A stretch of DNA of 64,000 bases from Seiridium cupressi (taxonomy: Eukaryota; Ascomycota; Sordariomycetes; Amphisphaeriales; Sporocadaceae), in contig JARVKI010000038.1 in the NCBI GenBank assembly GCA_036674765.1, positions 1 through 64,000 on the forward strand, written 5' to 3'. The translations under genes were made by a program, and so were the position numbers. Positions 38,700-51,497 of this stretch are shown in pieces. The notes under the pieces are model-generated. The model saw nothing but the letters and a program-made list of their open reading frames with translations, made no database searches and was not told the DNA's origin. The stretch's first letter is position 1, and each line of letters starts with the position of its first letter.

Positions 38700-41600
38700 A
38701 ATTAATTCGGATTAATGAATTTTTTATAAATAATAAACTTTTAATTTTTTAATTTTTGTTTTAATTAAATTAATTAAATTAATTAAATTAATTAAATTAA
38801 AATAAATCTTTTTTTTTATAAAGTAATTAACAAATATTAAAATAATAAAATAATAATAAAACTTATTTTATTCGATCCATTTTCGTTATAACGGCGTTTT
38901 AAAATTTAATAATTAAATAATTTAACTTTTAATTTTTTATAAGTTTAAAAAATAAAAATTATCCTAATCGATAACGTTATATATATTTCTCTTTATAATT
39001 TAATCGAAAGTTTAACGAATATTTTAAATAATTATTTTAATTTGAATAAAATAAATTAATTAATTTCGTTAAAAATTAATTTTCGATATTTAAAATTAAT
39101 AATATTTTAATAAATATAAAATGATAATTCTTTTAAATTTAACGTTATTTTTAACATTTTATAAGTTAAATTTTATTAAATTAATATATTTAATTATAAT
39201 AACGTTAATTTTAATTATAATTAATTAATAATAATAATAAAATAATAAGCTATTACGTATTTTAATAATATTAAATCTTTAAAATAATAAATTTTTTCGA
39301 TTAATAAAATTATTATTTCGTATATATATTTAATTAATATAATAATATATCGAATACGGTTAATAAAAATTAAATAATTTAATTAATATAAATTTTAATT
39401 CGTTTCCGGGTAAATTAAATAGTTTTTTTTTACTTTATTTATAAATTCTTTCTTTTTTTCGAATTTAATTTTTAAATTTTAATTTATTATCGAAACGTTT
39501 AAATTCGTATATATATTTATTATTTTTACCGTTTTACCATTTAAAATAAATTATTTTAATATTATTTATATAATAATATTAATAATATATATAATATAAT
39601 AAATATCGTTAATAAATTTAATATTTACGTTTTCTTTTATAATTTTATTTAAAAGTCGTAAAAAACGTATTATTATTTTAAACGTTATCCCGAATAAAGT
39701 TAATAGAATAAATTAAATTAGTTAATTAATTAAAAGTTTAAAATTAAATAATAATTTTAAATAATAATTTAAAATTTGTTAAAAACGTTAATTTAAATAT
39801 AAGTTTCCGTAATTAAATTAAGTTTAATTCTTTTATAATTTAAATAAAAATTATAATTAATAAAATAAATAATAATTTTTAAATAATAAATATTATTATT
39901 TAAAGTTTAAATATCGAAAATAATTAAAAATTTGCCTTTTTTTTCCGTATTAATTTATAATATTCGATTTAAATTAAATAGAACTTCGATAAATCGACTT
40001 TTAAAAATTCTTTTATTTTTTAATTATTTAAAACTAAAGTTTATTTATTAATTAATTAATAATTATTTATTAATAAAAATACAATTATTTATTTATTATA
40101 ATAAATTAATCAATTTTTAAAAAATTATAAATTAACGATATTAACAGGTAAATTATTATTAATAATATAAAATAAAATTTTATTTAAAGCTTCGTTTTTA
40201 TCAAATTATTTTAAAATAATTTAATTTATATTTACTTATTATTATTTTTAAAAAGTTATTTCGAAAACATTCGGTATATTTTCTAATAGTATTTTAAATT
40301 TTAATTAAATTAATTAAAATTAGTTATTTAAATATTTAAAATTATAATAAAATTATTAAAAGGATAATTTACTTCTTTTTCGATTTCTTTTTATTAATTT
40401 ATAATAAATAATGAAAAGATTTCGGTATTTATAATAATAAGCCGCGTTAAAACTTTAAAATTTAAATATAATAATTAATTTTATTTTAAAATCGTAATTA
40501 TAATAAAGATAATTAATTAACTAAATAATTAATCGAATAATAATTTAATTAAATAATTTATATAATATAATATAAAATTATTTTTCGTTTTATAAAGTAA
40601 TTAATTAATTTAAAGGTTTGAATAAATAAATTATTTTTAATAACGTAAATATTCGATTTTTCGTTTAATTTAAATTAATAATTAAATTTATTATTAGAAA
40701 AATTAATAAATTTAGCTTTTTTAATTAAAATTTATAATTAAAAGTTATTTTATAAATTATTTTATAAATTATTTAAAATTAAGAAAAAACGTTAAACTCG
40801 GAATTAATAACCGAGTAATTAAACTTAAAATTTATTATTTTATTATTTTTATTTTAAAATAAAAGAATTTTAATATTTTAAAAAAAATATTTTAAAAAAA
40901 ATATTAATTAGTTTTTATTATTATTATTATTTAAATAATATTAAAGGATATTAGTTAGATTATTATTATTATTATAATTTAAATAATAACAAAGGATATA
41001 AATTAAATTCTGTTTAAAAATGTAAAAAAGTTAAAATATTTTTAACTTTTTAATTTTAAAAATTTCCATTTATAATAAAAATTAACTTTTAAATTAAATA
41101 AGTTATTATTTTTAAAAGCTAATTAAATTATTTAAAAATATACGATTTATTACGTATATATATATTTAAAACGTTTTATCATTTATTTATTTACTATTTT
41201 ATTATTAGCTTTAAATTTTTTAATATAAAAATCGATTCCTTTCGAAAAGTTAATTTTAATTATTTTTAAAACTAAAATATCTTTTTCATTAATTTACTAA
41301 TTAAATTAATAAATTGAATTTTATACGTGTTTTTTATTATAATACTACGTAATATAATTACTTTTTTTATTATTTAATTAGTCAATTAATTAAAATTAAA
41401 AATATATATCTTTAAAATATTTTATTTTATATTATTTTAATAAATTAATTTTTAAAATAAATCTAATAAGCCATTTTTATTATTATTAATTTACTACCTT
41501 AATTTAATTTTTATAATATTAAATTAAATTATTTAATTATTAATTAATTAATCTTTAATTCTTTTAGTTTTTAATAAAAATTAATTATATAAATTATTAA

Positions 41601-44600
41601 TTAATTAAATATAAATTTATTAATTTTCGTTAATAGTTATTAACTTTAATTAATTTTAATTTAATTAGTTAATAAATTAATTAATTAATTTTAAACCTTA
41701 AATATAAATGAAAAAGTATAAATATTAAAGAGTAAAAATCTTTTATAATAATTATTAAAATAAATATTACGTAGTTGCTTAACAGTTTTACTAGGTTATT
41801 ATTAAGCGAATTACTTTATTATTTTATTATTAAAACAGTTTAAACTTTAAAAAACTAACGTTAATACGCGTAATTCACCGCTTTTAATAAGTTAATTAAT
41901 ACTTTAAGCGTTTATTATTTAATCGCTTATTAAACTACTTTTAATAAATTATTTATAAAGTTAACGGGATAATTCTTTTAATATAAAAGCACCGGGATTT
42001 ATAAACCGTTTTAATTTATATATTTATAAGTAAATTCTTTTAAAACTTTAATAAATTTAATTTTAAAGCTATTAACCCCGTTTTTTTAGTTTAAATAATA
42101 TAAAATATTATTTTCTTTATAAAGTTTTATATATAAAAATAAGTTTTAATTTATTATATTTTTAATTATATAAATTAAAATTTTAAAATATTTTTATTCT
42201 TTACGCATTTAATTAATTAATATAATATATAAGATTTCATTTTTAACGTTTTTTCCTAATTTTATATAATAAATAGTAATAACTTATTTATATTTAATAT
42301 AATTAAAGTTTTAAAAATATAAAAATTTAATATTATATTTTTAAATTATATAATATAATATTTAATATATAATATAATTAAAATTTATAATTTAATATTT
42401 TTAAAATTTATTTTCACTTTTAAATTTAAATATTAAAACATTTAATAAAATATATTTATTTTATTTTATTTTAAAATAATTAATAATTAAAAGAGCTTTA
42501 ATTTATAATTTTAAATTTTTTATTTTTACGATTTTAATTTAACTTAATAAATATTATTAAAATTCGGTAATTTAATAAGGAAATTATATATAAATCCGGG
42601 GGGTATACGGATTTTAGTGCCCCGCATTAATAATTATAAATTACCGTATTACCCTATTTAAAAAACTTACGTTAACGGCTACTTTTTAAACTATTAATAT
42701 TAATTAAACTAATTTATTTAAAAGGATTTTATTTTTAATATAATTAAATTAATTAATAATTTTATTTATTTTTAAATTTTATTTTTATAAGTTAAATTTA
42801 TAATTATTATAAGTTTTAAATACGCGTATAAAATAGGCTTTACCGTAAAAACTTTTAAAAAGTAATATAAAAAGGTAGTTGTAATTTTATTTAATTATTA
42901 ACGTATAATACTAACTTTTAAACCTCTTCTTTTATATTCCCTTTTAATTTAATAATTAATTAATTACCGAAATTATTCGTTTAAAACGTTACTTTTTAAA
43001 TATATAACTTAGTTTTTTTAAAGTTTTATACGCTTTTATTAAAATAATACGTTATTAAACTCATTTTAATTCAATTAATTTTTTTTTAAAATAATTTTAT
43101 CGTTAAATTTTGTGCCAATTCGTTTATATTTATAAATTATTATTATTATTTAATTTGTAAAAATTAATTTATTTGCGTTACTTTTAATATTAACGAAAAT
43201 TATTTCGATCCGATTATAATTAAATTCGATAATATCGGTTGTACTCGGTTTCGGGTAAAAGGGATAAAAAAGCTTTACCGTTTTAATAATTTTTATAACG
43301 TTTTTAAATTTTATTATAATTAAAATCGATATTAATTAAAAGGCTTTTAATTATTTAAAAAAAATTACGACGAACTTTTAAAAATCGTAATTATAATAAA
43401 ATGAATAATTTAATAATTAATAATCTTTTAATTTTATTTTAAAAAGTTTATAATAAAGGATAAATTCGAAATATTTATAAATAGCAGTTTTAAAGCTTTA
43501 TATATTTATATAATAAGTAAAAGATTTAAGCTTTTATAACGTAACGTATCGGTAAATAAATTTAATCTACGTAAGTTTAACTTATATAAATTTAACCTAC
43601 GCACGTTAAATAATAAAAAACTTTATAACACGTATATTTCGATTTAATAATAAAAGGGTATTAAAATTACGCGAATTAAATAAATTAACGTTTTATATTA
43701 CGTATAAAAATTTATTTTAAGGATTTTTTTATTATTAAATATTAATTATTATAATTAAGTCGATAAATTTTTTTTTTATAAAAGATATTAAATATACGGC
43801 GATTAAAAATTAAAATTATATTTTATTTATACGTTAAATAAAATATTTAAAATAAAAAAGTAAATAAATAAATATTATAAATTATAAAAGGTTTATTAAA
43901 TTAGCTTTATAATATATATAATATTTATAAAAATAATAAATTAAAAAATAAAAGTAATTTACAGTTTTAATTTAAAGATTTATTTAAATAAATAAAAATA
44001 CGTTAATTAAATTATATATATATAACGTAATTTATATTATAATTAAATTAACCGGTTTTAACTTTAAACCGTAGTTTTTTATAATTTTTTAAAAAAAATT
44101 CTATTTATTTTCTATTATTTTAATAATTTATTAAAAAATAAATTAAATAAATTATTATATTTATTTTATTTTAATTATTTAAATAATAATTTTTAAAAAT
44201 TAATATAATAAAAACGTTATTATATTAATTAATTTTTAATATTTTTGATTTTTAATAAATAAAAACTAATTAATTATTCGTTAATTAATAAATTATTAAC
44301 GAAAATTAGTAAAATACTAATAAAAACTTATAAAAGTTAATAAATTATTAACGAAAATTAATAAAAATATTAATAAATTTTATTAATTAATTAATAATTA
44401 ATTTAACTTTTTTAAAAAATTAATTAAAGTTAATTTTTATTTTACATTTTAATCCTTTTTAAAGTAAAATTTAATTATATTATTTTAAATTTAATTTTTT
44501 TAATAAAAATACGTTTTATAAAATTAATTTAAATATATTTAATTTTTTAAATTTTATTTAAATAAAATAAATAATATAAAAAGTAAAATATAAAGTTAAT

Positions 44601-46600
44601 AAATAAGTTAATAATATAGATTTCTAATCGAAACGTTAATTTTTAATCGAATTTTAGATTTATAATCGTTAATTTATAATAAAAACGTGGATTTATAATC
44701 GATCGTACGGGGAAAAAAAACCGGTTTACGGGGTTTAATAATAACCCGATCGGAATTAACGGGATTTTAAAAAATCCGTTAATTTTAAATCCATTTTTCG
44801 ATTTTATTATATAACTTAACGATTCCCTTTTAATTAATTTTTTTTAAAAATCGTTAAGATACTAATTATTATATTATTAATTAAATTTAAAGAAAATTAT
44901 CTTTATTTTATTATTTTATAATAGATTTTAAATTTAGTAATTCGGTTTTTAATTTTAAATTTAATATTTCTTTTTTAACTTAAAATAATTTATAATATAA
45001 TTTATAAAATAACTTTTAATTATTAATTTCGGCTAAAAAAGCTAAATTTATTAATTTTTCTTATAATAATCTAAATTATCGATTAGAATTAAACGAAAAA
45101 TCCGGGATTTACGTTTTTTAAAATAAATTATTTACCCGAATTATTTAATTTATCGATTATATTATAAAAAGAAAAATGGTTTTATATTATACTATGTAAA
45201 TTATTTTTAATTTTAGTTAATTAATTTATATAATAATTACTTTTAATAATTAATTAAATTTATTTTAGTTGTAATTTTAAATCGAAATTAACTGATATAT
45301 TTAAATTTTAAAGTTTTAACGTAACTTATTATTACGAATATAAACATCCTTTTTTTAATCGAAATAAATTAACAAATTAACAGAAAAGACTTTAAAAAAA
45401 GTAAAATAACACTTTTTATTAATTAATTAACTTCTTATTACGTTTTTTAATTAATTTAATTAGAATCCGAAATAACGTTAAAAAATACACCGAATATTTT
45501 TAAAATAGCTTTTCGAAAACGCCTACGCGTAAATACGAACTAAGTTACCTTAGATTAATTCGATAAAAACGAAGCTTTAAATAAAAATTTATTTTTTATT
45601 ATCGATAATAATTTACCTTTTAATATCGTTAATTTTTAATCTTTTAAAAATTTATTAATTTATTATAATAAATAAGTTAATTTTTATATTAATTAATTAG
45701 TTTTTTTTATTAATTAATTAATAGTAAATCTCCGGTTTTAAATAATTAGAAAATAAAAGGAATTTTTAAAACCCGATTTACCGAAGTTTTATTTAATTTT
45801 AATGGAATTTTAAAATTAAATACCGAAAAAAACGGCAAATTTTCGATAAGTTTCGATATTTAAATTTCGAATAATAACACTTTTTATTTTAAAGTTATTA
45901 TTTATTTAAATTATATAATAATTTAATTTAATTTAATTAACGAAACTTATATTAAAGTTAATATTTTTAACGAATTTTAAAATATTTTAATTTATTATCC
46001 AGCTTTAAATTTTAAAAATATTTTTAAATAAGTACCCTTTTATTAATTAATTATTTATTTATTTATTAATTTAATTTTATTAGCTTTATAAGGGATAATA
46101 CCCGGAATAATAATACGTTTTTAGCCGTTTTTTCGTATAATTTCGAAGAAAACGTTAATTACGAATTTAAATATAATATTCGTTATATTTCGTATATTAT
46201 TAATATAATCGTTTAAGCGATTTTAAAATAATATATTTCGAATAATAAAATAGTAGAATAAATTAGCGTTTATACGAATTTAAATATTTTAATAATAAAT
46301 AAAATTTTAAAAGGTATAATTAAAAGAGGGGAGGATTTTATAAGTAAGTTACAATTTTTTTTATTTAGTTTACCCGGGAACGAATTAAAATTTATATTAA
46401 TTAATTATTTAGCTTTAATTAATCGAGTTCGACGAATTATTATATTAATTAAATACATTTATAAAATAACCATTTTATTAATCGAAAGGATTTTAAAATT
46501 GAAAAAAAAAGGTTTATTACCTAAATATTTTAATATTATTAAAATACTTAATGGTTTATTATTTTATTATTATTATTATTTAAACTATAAACGGATAACC
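38700..46600. repeat. AT-rich RIP-mutated repeat DNA, no gene
   Basis: No usable open frame is present. About 42,840-43,760 repeats 19,600-20,340 directly, and about 44,280-44,560 resembles 20,500-20,700. 40,640-40,700 recurs at 1760-1820, and in inverted form near 45,020-45,110. Simple repeats include ATTAA runs near 38,765-38,805 and TTATTA runs near 40,920-40,980. Composition returns to normal abruptly at about 46,610-46,650. Confidence 0.8.
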
Positions 46601-46926
46601 TTTTTAATTACTACCTGTCAGCTTTAAACCCCGCGTAGCCGCATTATTACGGCCTACCCTCAGCCGCGAAGGTAGACTTGCAGTACTTCATCACATTTCA
46701 GTTTCTTGAGCGTGGTTATCAGGCCCAGACTCGAGTTCAGGAACCGACAATACCACCTTGTACAAAGCCCTAGCAGATACAGAAGCTTTCCCGCTTCCCG
46801 ACGTCGCTTCGCCATCGTTTTATCTTCCCCTCCACCGCCCCTCCCCCTCGGATTACGGCCACTCCGGAACGGGCTTCCGACGGGTGCACGACGGCGCCTG
46901 CGGTTGTACCTGGGACTATCAACCCA

Positions 46927-47202
46927 ATGGACACCGTGCTGCCCTCTGCCGAGCTTTATACTCTTCTGGAGCCCATTGTCTCGATGGTAGGCCCTACACA
47001 AGACGAGGGAGAGGATGAATACGTTCCGGAGCCTTCTCCGTGTTCAGTTCAGAGTTGCCCCTTAAGGAAACGTGGACGGCCTAGGAAGAATACGGTAGCG
47101 GGTAGCAAGGGGCAGCGCAGGCCAGGCCGTCCGACGAAGATGGTCAGAGAAACACGATGGATACAGTCAAGTAATGGCCACAGACCGATCACTTTGAGAT
47201 GA
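46927..47202 (+). CDS. small protein with two AT-hooks (hypothetical)
   Basis: This is a 91-codon frame with a good fungal start context (CCCAATGG). Residues 26-38 are acidic. Residues 47-54 form a canonical AT-hook (RKRGRPRK), and residues 64-71 (RRPGRPTK) a second one. AT-hooks insert into the minor groove of AT-rich DNA, so a nuclear DNA-binding role is likely if the gene is real. The end is uncertain: the last 15 or so residues are not distinctive and an intron could start near codon 77. Several other frames overlap it on both strands (46,660-47,001 minus; 46,706-46,990 and 46,758-47,018 plus), but they are Arg/Pro-rich shadows. It lies about 300 bp inside the border of the AT-rich block and converges on the GMP synthase gene. 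It may be a remnant of a longer gene cut by the AT-rich block. Confidence 0.4.
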   Translation: MDTVLPSAELYTLLEPIVSMVGPTQDEGEDEYVPEPSPCSVQSCPLRKRGRPRKNTVAGSKGQRRPGRPTKMVRETRWIQSSNGHRPITLR

Positions 47203-47272
47203 TTGCCTGTATGGAAATTCCTACCCTCGACCCAATTTGGTGACTCTCTACCCCCCATTCAACCCAGCATCT

Positions 47273-49558
47273 CTATTCCAATTCGATGGTACCTGGGGGT
47301 TTCGAAGAGCTACAAAGTGTCAGCCAGCACTTGAAGATGGAAACAGGAGAAGGAACTTACAGGTCATATGTGACTCGGGAGACTCCGTCCACCTCGTTGA
47401 CGATCCTGCGAGCCATGGCCTTAAGCAAGTCGAAGGAGAACTCGTAGGGCTCGGCGCTCATGAAATCGCTGGTTGTGACAGCACGGAGGCTATGAATCAA
47501 GTCAGAATTCACGCCCCCAAATCAGAAGAGTGGGTAATAACTCACATGACGATGTATCCATAGACACGGGTGTCTCCCATGACACCAACGGCTGTGAAAA
47601 ATGTTAGTCAGCAAAGTCGAGACCGGTATTCCAACCGGCGCATTTCTGGCACACATACCCTTGTTGGTATCCAAACCAGCATAGGCTTGGGACATCTGTT
47701 TGCCGTGTTAGCTGTTGCTCGTGCTACTGATGCCTGGAAACTTGCCTCGTTGTAGATTCCGGCCTCCTTAATCATGGAGATGAAGATGTGGTCGGCCTTT
47801 CTCGCGATTTCAACCCTCTCAGGGGTAATATCTCCAAGAACCCGAACTCCGATACCAGGTCTGTATAGTCCATAAAATTAGCCCCGCAAATTCTCGAAGT
47901 GTCTAAGTTGACCTGCTGCCCCCTCCACACCCGCTCTAAAACCCTCCAACGATTTCAACGACAAGGAAACTTACCCAGGGAAAGGGTGTCGGTTTACAAG
48001 GTCCTCATGAATCTGCAGGCGCCTACCGAGAGCTCGACACTCGTCTTTAAAGAGCTCGCGCAAAGGTTCCAGTAGCTGAAACATGGTTAATCTTGTATTC
48101 TAGATTTTTCTAGCCCATAAAGACCCCCTACGCGAAAGATTGGGGAAAGACACATATATGAGTCTCTTTGTGTGCTTGGGCGGATAAGATTGGTCAATAA
48201 TGATAGGGGGGGCTCGCGTTGTGATTGGGGGGACTTAAGGGGGTTCGAAGTGGGGCTTGGGGTTAACTTACACGTAGGCCTTGGCCGTCCATCATGCGCT
48301 TGGGAAGACCACCAACGTTGTGATGGGTCTTAATAGTGGCAGAAGGACCCTTGAAGCTCAGTGACTCGATGACATCGGGGTACAATGTGCCCTGAAGGAA
48401 CCAAGAAACCTTTCCGGCGTTAGGGGTGTTCTCGGCTTCCTTCTCGATTCTGATGGCCTCTTGCTCGAATAGGTCAATAAAGGTCTCTCCAATGATCTTA
48501 CGCTTCTTCTCCGGCTCCCTGACGCCCTTGAGGCGACCAAGGAAAAGCTCGCCGCTATTAAGCACCGTAAGGTTGATTCCGAGATGCTTCTGAAGAGTTT
48601 CCTTGACCTGCTCGCACTCGTTGAGACGCATCAATCCGTTGTCAACGAGTATAGCGTGGAAGCGGTCACCAATTGCCTCCTTCATGAGCTTGGCGGCCAC
48701 TGTGCTGTCAACGCCACCGGAGACAGCTCCGATGACCTGGGCCTTGTCGCCAACAAGCCTCCTGATCCGAGCGATCTCCTGCTCGATGAAGTCGCTCATG
48801 ACCCAATTGGGTTGCGCTCCGCAAATATCGATACTAAAGTTGCGCAGGAGCTTACTTCCAAGGGGAGTCTGAGTTGCATTGTCAGTTAAGGGGCAAGGTG
48901 AAGGAAAGATAGAACGGAGCTAGTAAACATACGTGTTCGAGCTCGGGGTGGAACTGTACGCCTATTGACGTGTCGAGTCAGTCAAAAATCCAATCCATGC
49001 TGTGATGGGGGACACTGTACCAAAGATGGGCTTTTTCTGGTGAGCAATGCCAGCAAACTCGGAGTTGGCAGTCTTGGCGACGACTACGAATCCCTCAGGC
49101 AGGCGGACGAGCTTGTCGAAGTGGCTCATGTAGGCATGCATGGTCTCGCCCAGACCAGCGAAGAGACGGTCGACATGGCTGTCGACCTTGTGGATGGTGA
49201 CGTCGGCGTGGCCGTACTCTCGAGCGGTTCCGCGAGCAACGTTGGCAGAGTCGGTCTGCCAAGCAATTTCCTGGCAACCATAGCAGATACCAAGCATCGG
49301 AACATCAAGCTCAAAGACAGCGGGGTCAACATGGGGAGAGCCCTGATCGTAAACGGAGGAGGGACCTCCAGACAGGATAATACCCTTGGGCTTCCAGGTG
49401 AGATCGGCGAGCTTGGTGGTGCAGGGGAGCATCTCAGCGTAAATACTGAGGGCTCGCAGGCGCCGGAGAATCAGATGGCTAGTCTGGCTGCCAAAATCCA
49501 ACACCAAGATGGTGTCGAAGTTGTTGTGAGGCGCCTCGGCATCGATTGCAGTAGCCAT
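47273..49558 (-). CDS. GUA1: GMP synthase (glutamine-hydrolysing)
   Basis: The enzyme converts XMP to GMP with glutamine and ATP in cytosolic purine synthesis. I read nine exons: 49558-49021, 48961-48933, 48868-48272, 48075-47975, 47860-47746, 47695-47659, 47591-47546, 47489-47361 and 47309-47273. They join in frame to 542 residues, the usual fungal length. The class I amidotransferase domain comes first: an LDFGSQ start, the nucleophile Cys in [11 protein letters not shown], and the VQFHPE His/Glu split by introns 1 and 2. Next is the ATP-pyrophosphatase P-loop [10 protein letters not shown], then the dimerisation domain with HPFPGPG, and the end [10 protein letters not shown]. Eight introns are present; seven are GT-AG and intron 5 (47,745-47,696) is GC-AG. 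An in-frame upstream ATG at 49,594 would add 12 residues, but the [10 protein letters not shown] start fits fungal homologues better. The gene appears intact although it lies only about 650 bp from RIP-mutated DNA. Confidence 0.95.
47696..47745 (-). other. GC-AG intron (intron 5 of GMP synthase)
   Basis: The donor reads GAG|GCAAGT and the acceptor AACAG|ATG. Removing these 50 bases joins the AGIYNE block to [10 protein letters not shown] in frame, as fungal GMP synthases require. No GT donor nearby restores the frame. The donor otherwise matches the consensus (GCAAGT), as is usual for GC-AG introns. Confidence 0.85.
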
Positions 49559-50100
49559 CCTGTCTGATTTTTGCAGCGCAAGGATGGGTGTCACGGTCTG
49601 GATCGATGTGTATGTAGGCTTTGCTGCACCAAACGGTCACATCGATAAAAAATTTAGTGAGCTTATTATCTACTGGTGGGGCAGCTGCCGCGGCCCCACT
49701 TATTCCAGCCGGTCAGTCCTCGTGCTTTCTGCCAGCAGCTGAAAGCTGCTGCAGGGCAACGCCGTCACACGTCTTGTCTGGTTCCTGCAGCGCAAGGATG
49801 GGGCTTGATTGATGGGTACAGTATGTCTTGGTTGCTAGAGATAAATTTTGAAGCCATCCCCTCCAGCTACCCCTCTCGTCTTATCTTATCTTATCTCATC
49901 ACCTTATCTCTTTATGATTCCCATCACGTGTTCCCTTCCCATTGAGACATAGCAGGATGTGGGGCAGGAGACATAAAGCCGAGCTTTCACCACCAGAAGG
50001 GTCATCATCCATTGTTGATCAAAACGGGCTGTCTTGACCACTTTCTGTTGCAGAAGAACAAGGCTCTTTCAACCTCAATTAGTTTGCTTGCCATAATGAA
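49559..50100. promoter_or_regulatory. upstream region of GMP synthase
   Basis: No gene is seen here. A 27-bp sequence at 49,561-49,587, just before the start codon, recurs at 49,775-49,801 with three differences, all transitions. A CTTATCTTATCTTATCT pyrimidine repeat lies at about 49,878-49,900. I see no confident TATA or CCAAT assignment. Confidence 0.4.
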
Positions 50101-51490
50101 ATCTACTTTCTACGAGATACTGGGGTCGTCCTTACAGGGGTGATCACGCGGCAGGCCCAGTTTATGCAGGCGTTTGCGTTGAAGGATGAATGTCTAACAG
50201 AAATGTTGGTTTTTTTTTGTTTTTTTTTTGGGGGGGGGGGTGGTGTTGTTGGGGGCGAATACTTTTTTTGGAGTTGAGAAAAAGGTTGGACCGGATCAAC
50301 ACTCACACTGCGGTGCAGTAATTGTCGCTCCAACTCGTTCTGGGGCATAAGGAGTGGTCAGGCACCATGTTTCGCTCCATTTGGCCAGTTGACATACACC
50401 ACCCTGAGTTGACCGGCGATTTTGCTACGGCGTACATGGGGGTCGCCATTGCCCAGATGAGGGTCACTACATCTACAGCGGCAGTGGGGCAGGGCTCAAT
50501 CGTCTGGCAATCGATACAAGCTCCATGGAGAGGCCAGCAGGGTGCACCGACACGAGCGAGTCCTTGTTCTTGGGCATGGTTAGATTATGCAACGATGGGA
50601 GGCGCGGACTGGTGCTGCCCTATTTATTCACCAAACGATATCAGCTGAAGGCGCCACCTACTCCTTCATCCCAGCCTCGCGGTTCTCGATCGCTCCCAAC
50701 AAGCTACAGCATATTCAGAACATAGCCGCTGTCCTGGCATTGTTCGCGGAGAAATGAAACCAGCAGAGCTATTCTGGATATCATAAGGTCCCAGGACCTC
50801 CACGACGGTGCTTAGTACGCTGGTAACTTGGCCCTTCCCGATCCTGCAAGCGGCAAGGGCCTATCTGGCAACTGCTTAGAGACCAGTCCCCGACAGTAAC
50901 CCGCACACCACTCGTAGCTGAGTGTCTCCGGGCCCATCTGCGTGAATCCCAACAGCGATATCAATCTAAATCTACCAGAAGGGAATTGCTTCCCAGATGT
51001 GGGGTTTCATTTACAGGGACCAACCATGACAGATTCGTGGAGATCTACAATCCAGTGCTGCAGGAGCATGGGCTCGTATACTGTTATAATTCAACGGACG
51101 CCGAGAGATGGCAATACCCTGGGTTGCAATTACGCAAGAAGGCGCGCAGTCCGTCTTTATACACCTTTGAACCAAACCCAGGTTTTAATTGAACAACATG
51201 TCATGACTGTTATTAGATTTTGCCCTTGTTTACTTATTTCAGCAAATTGTAAATGACCATATCTAAATAGCTGGTTTACCAACCTTGATCGCCAAGAATA
51301 TTGGGACTGGCATGGTCCATCCACCCGCCACCCAGGACCGCATCATTCTCATTTCTCGAGCTTTAGTGCATGAGGCCTTTACCTAACAACGTCCCATCAC
51401 GGAAGACCTTAGCGGAGAGGTGCCCCTGATCCTCCTCAAAGGTTCGATGAGGCCACGCAAACATATCCCAACAAAGAAGATTTTGCACCA
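50101..51490. other. no confident gene; decayed coding-like fragments
   Basis: A T-run/G-run microsatellite lies at about 50,211-50,260; the Pro/Lys-rich minus frame across it is an artefact. Around 50,455-50,725 (+) and 50,986-51,192 (+) there are open frames with protein-like composition, but neighbouring text continues in other frames and I recognise no family. The area may hold a broken gene. Confidence 0.4.
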
Positions 51491-51497
51491 GCTCTGA

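Noticed and set aside
1..46600. CRISPR array, riboswitch or bacterial-type operon
   Set aside because: No regularly spaced repeats with unique spacers; the genome is fungal with spliced genes.
46660..47001. Arg-rich minus frame and two overlapping plus frames
   Set aside because: Composition-driven shadows around the AT-hook frame; no recognisable motif, no splice support.
48584..48889. Plus-strand frames over the GMP synthase gene (also 48,965-49,567)
   Set aside because: Antisense shadows of the well-conserved minus-strand coding sequence.
50103..50348. Pro/Lys-rich minus frame
   Set aside because: Spans a T/G microsatellite; low complexity only.
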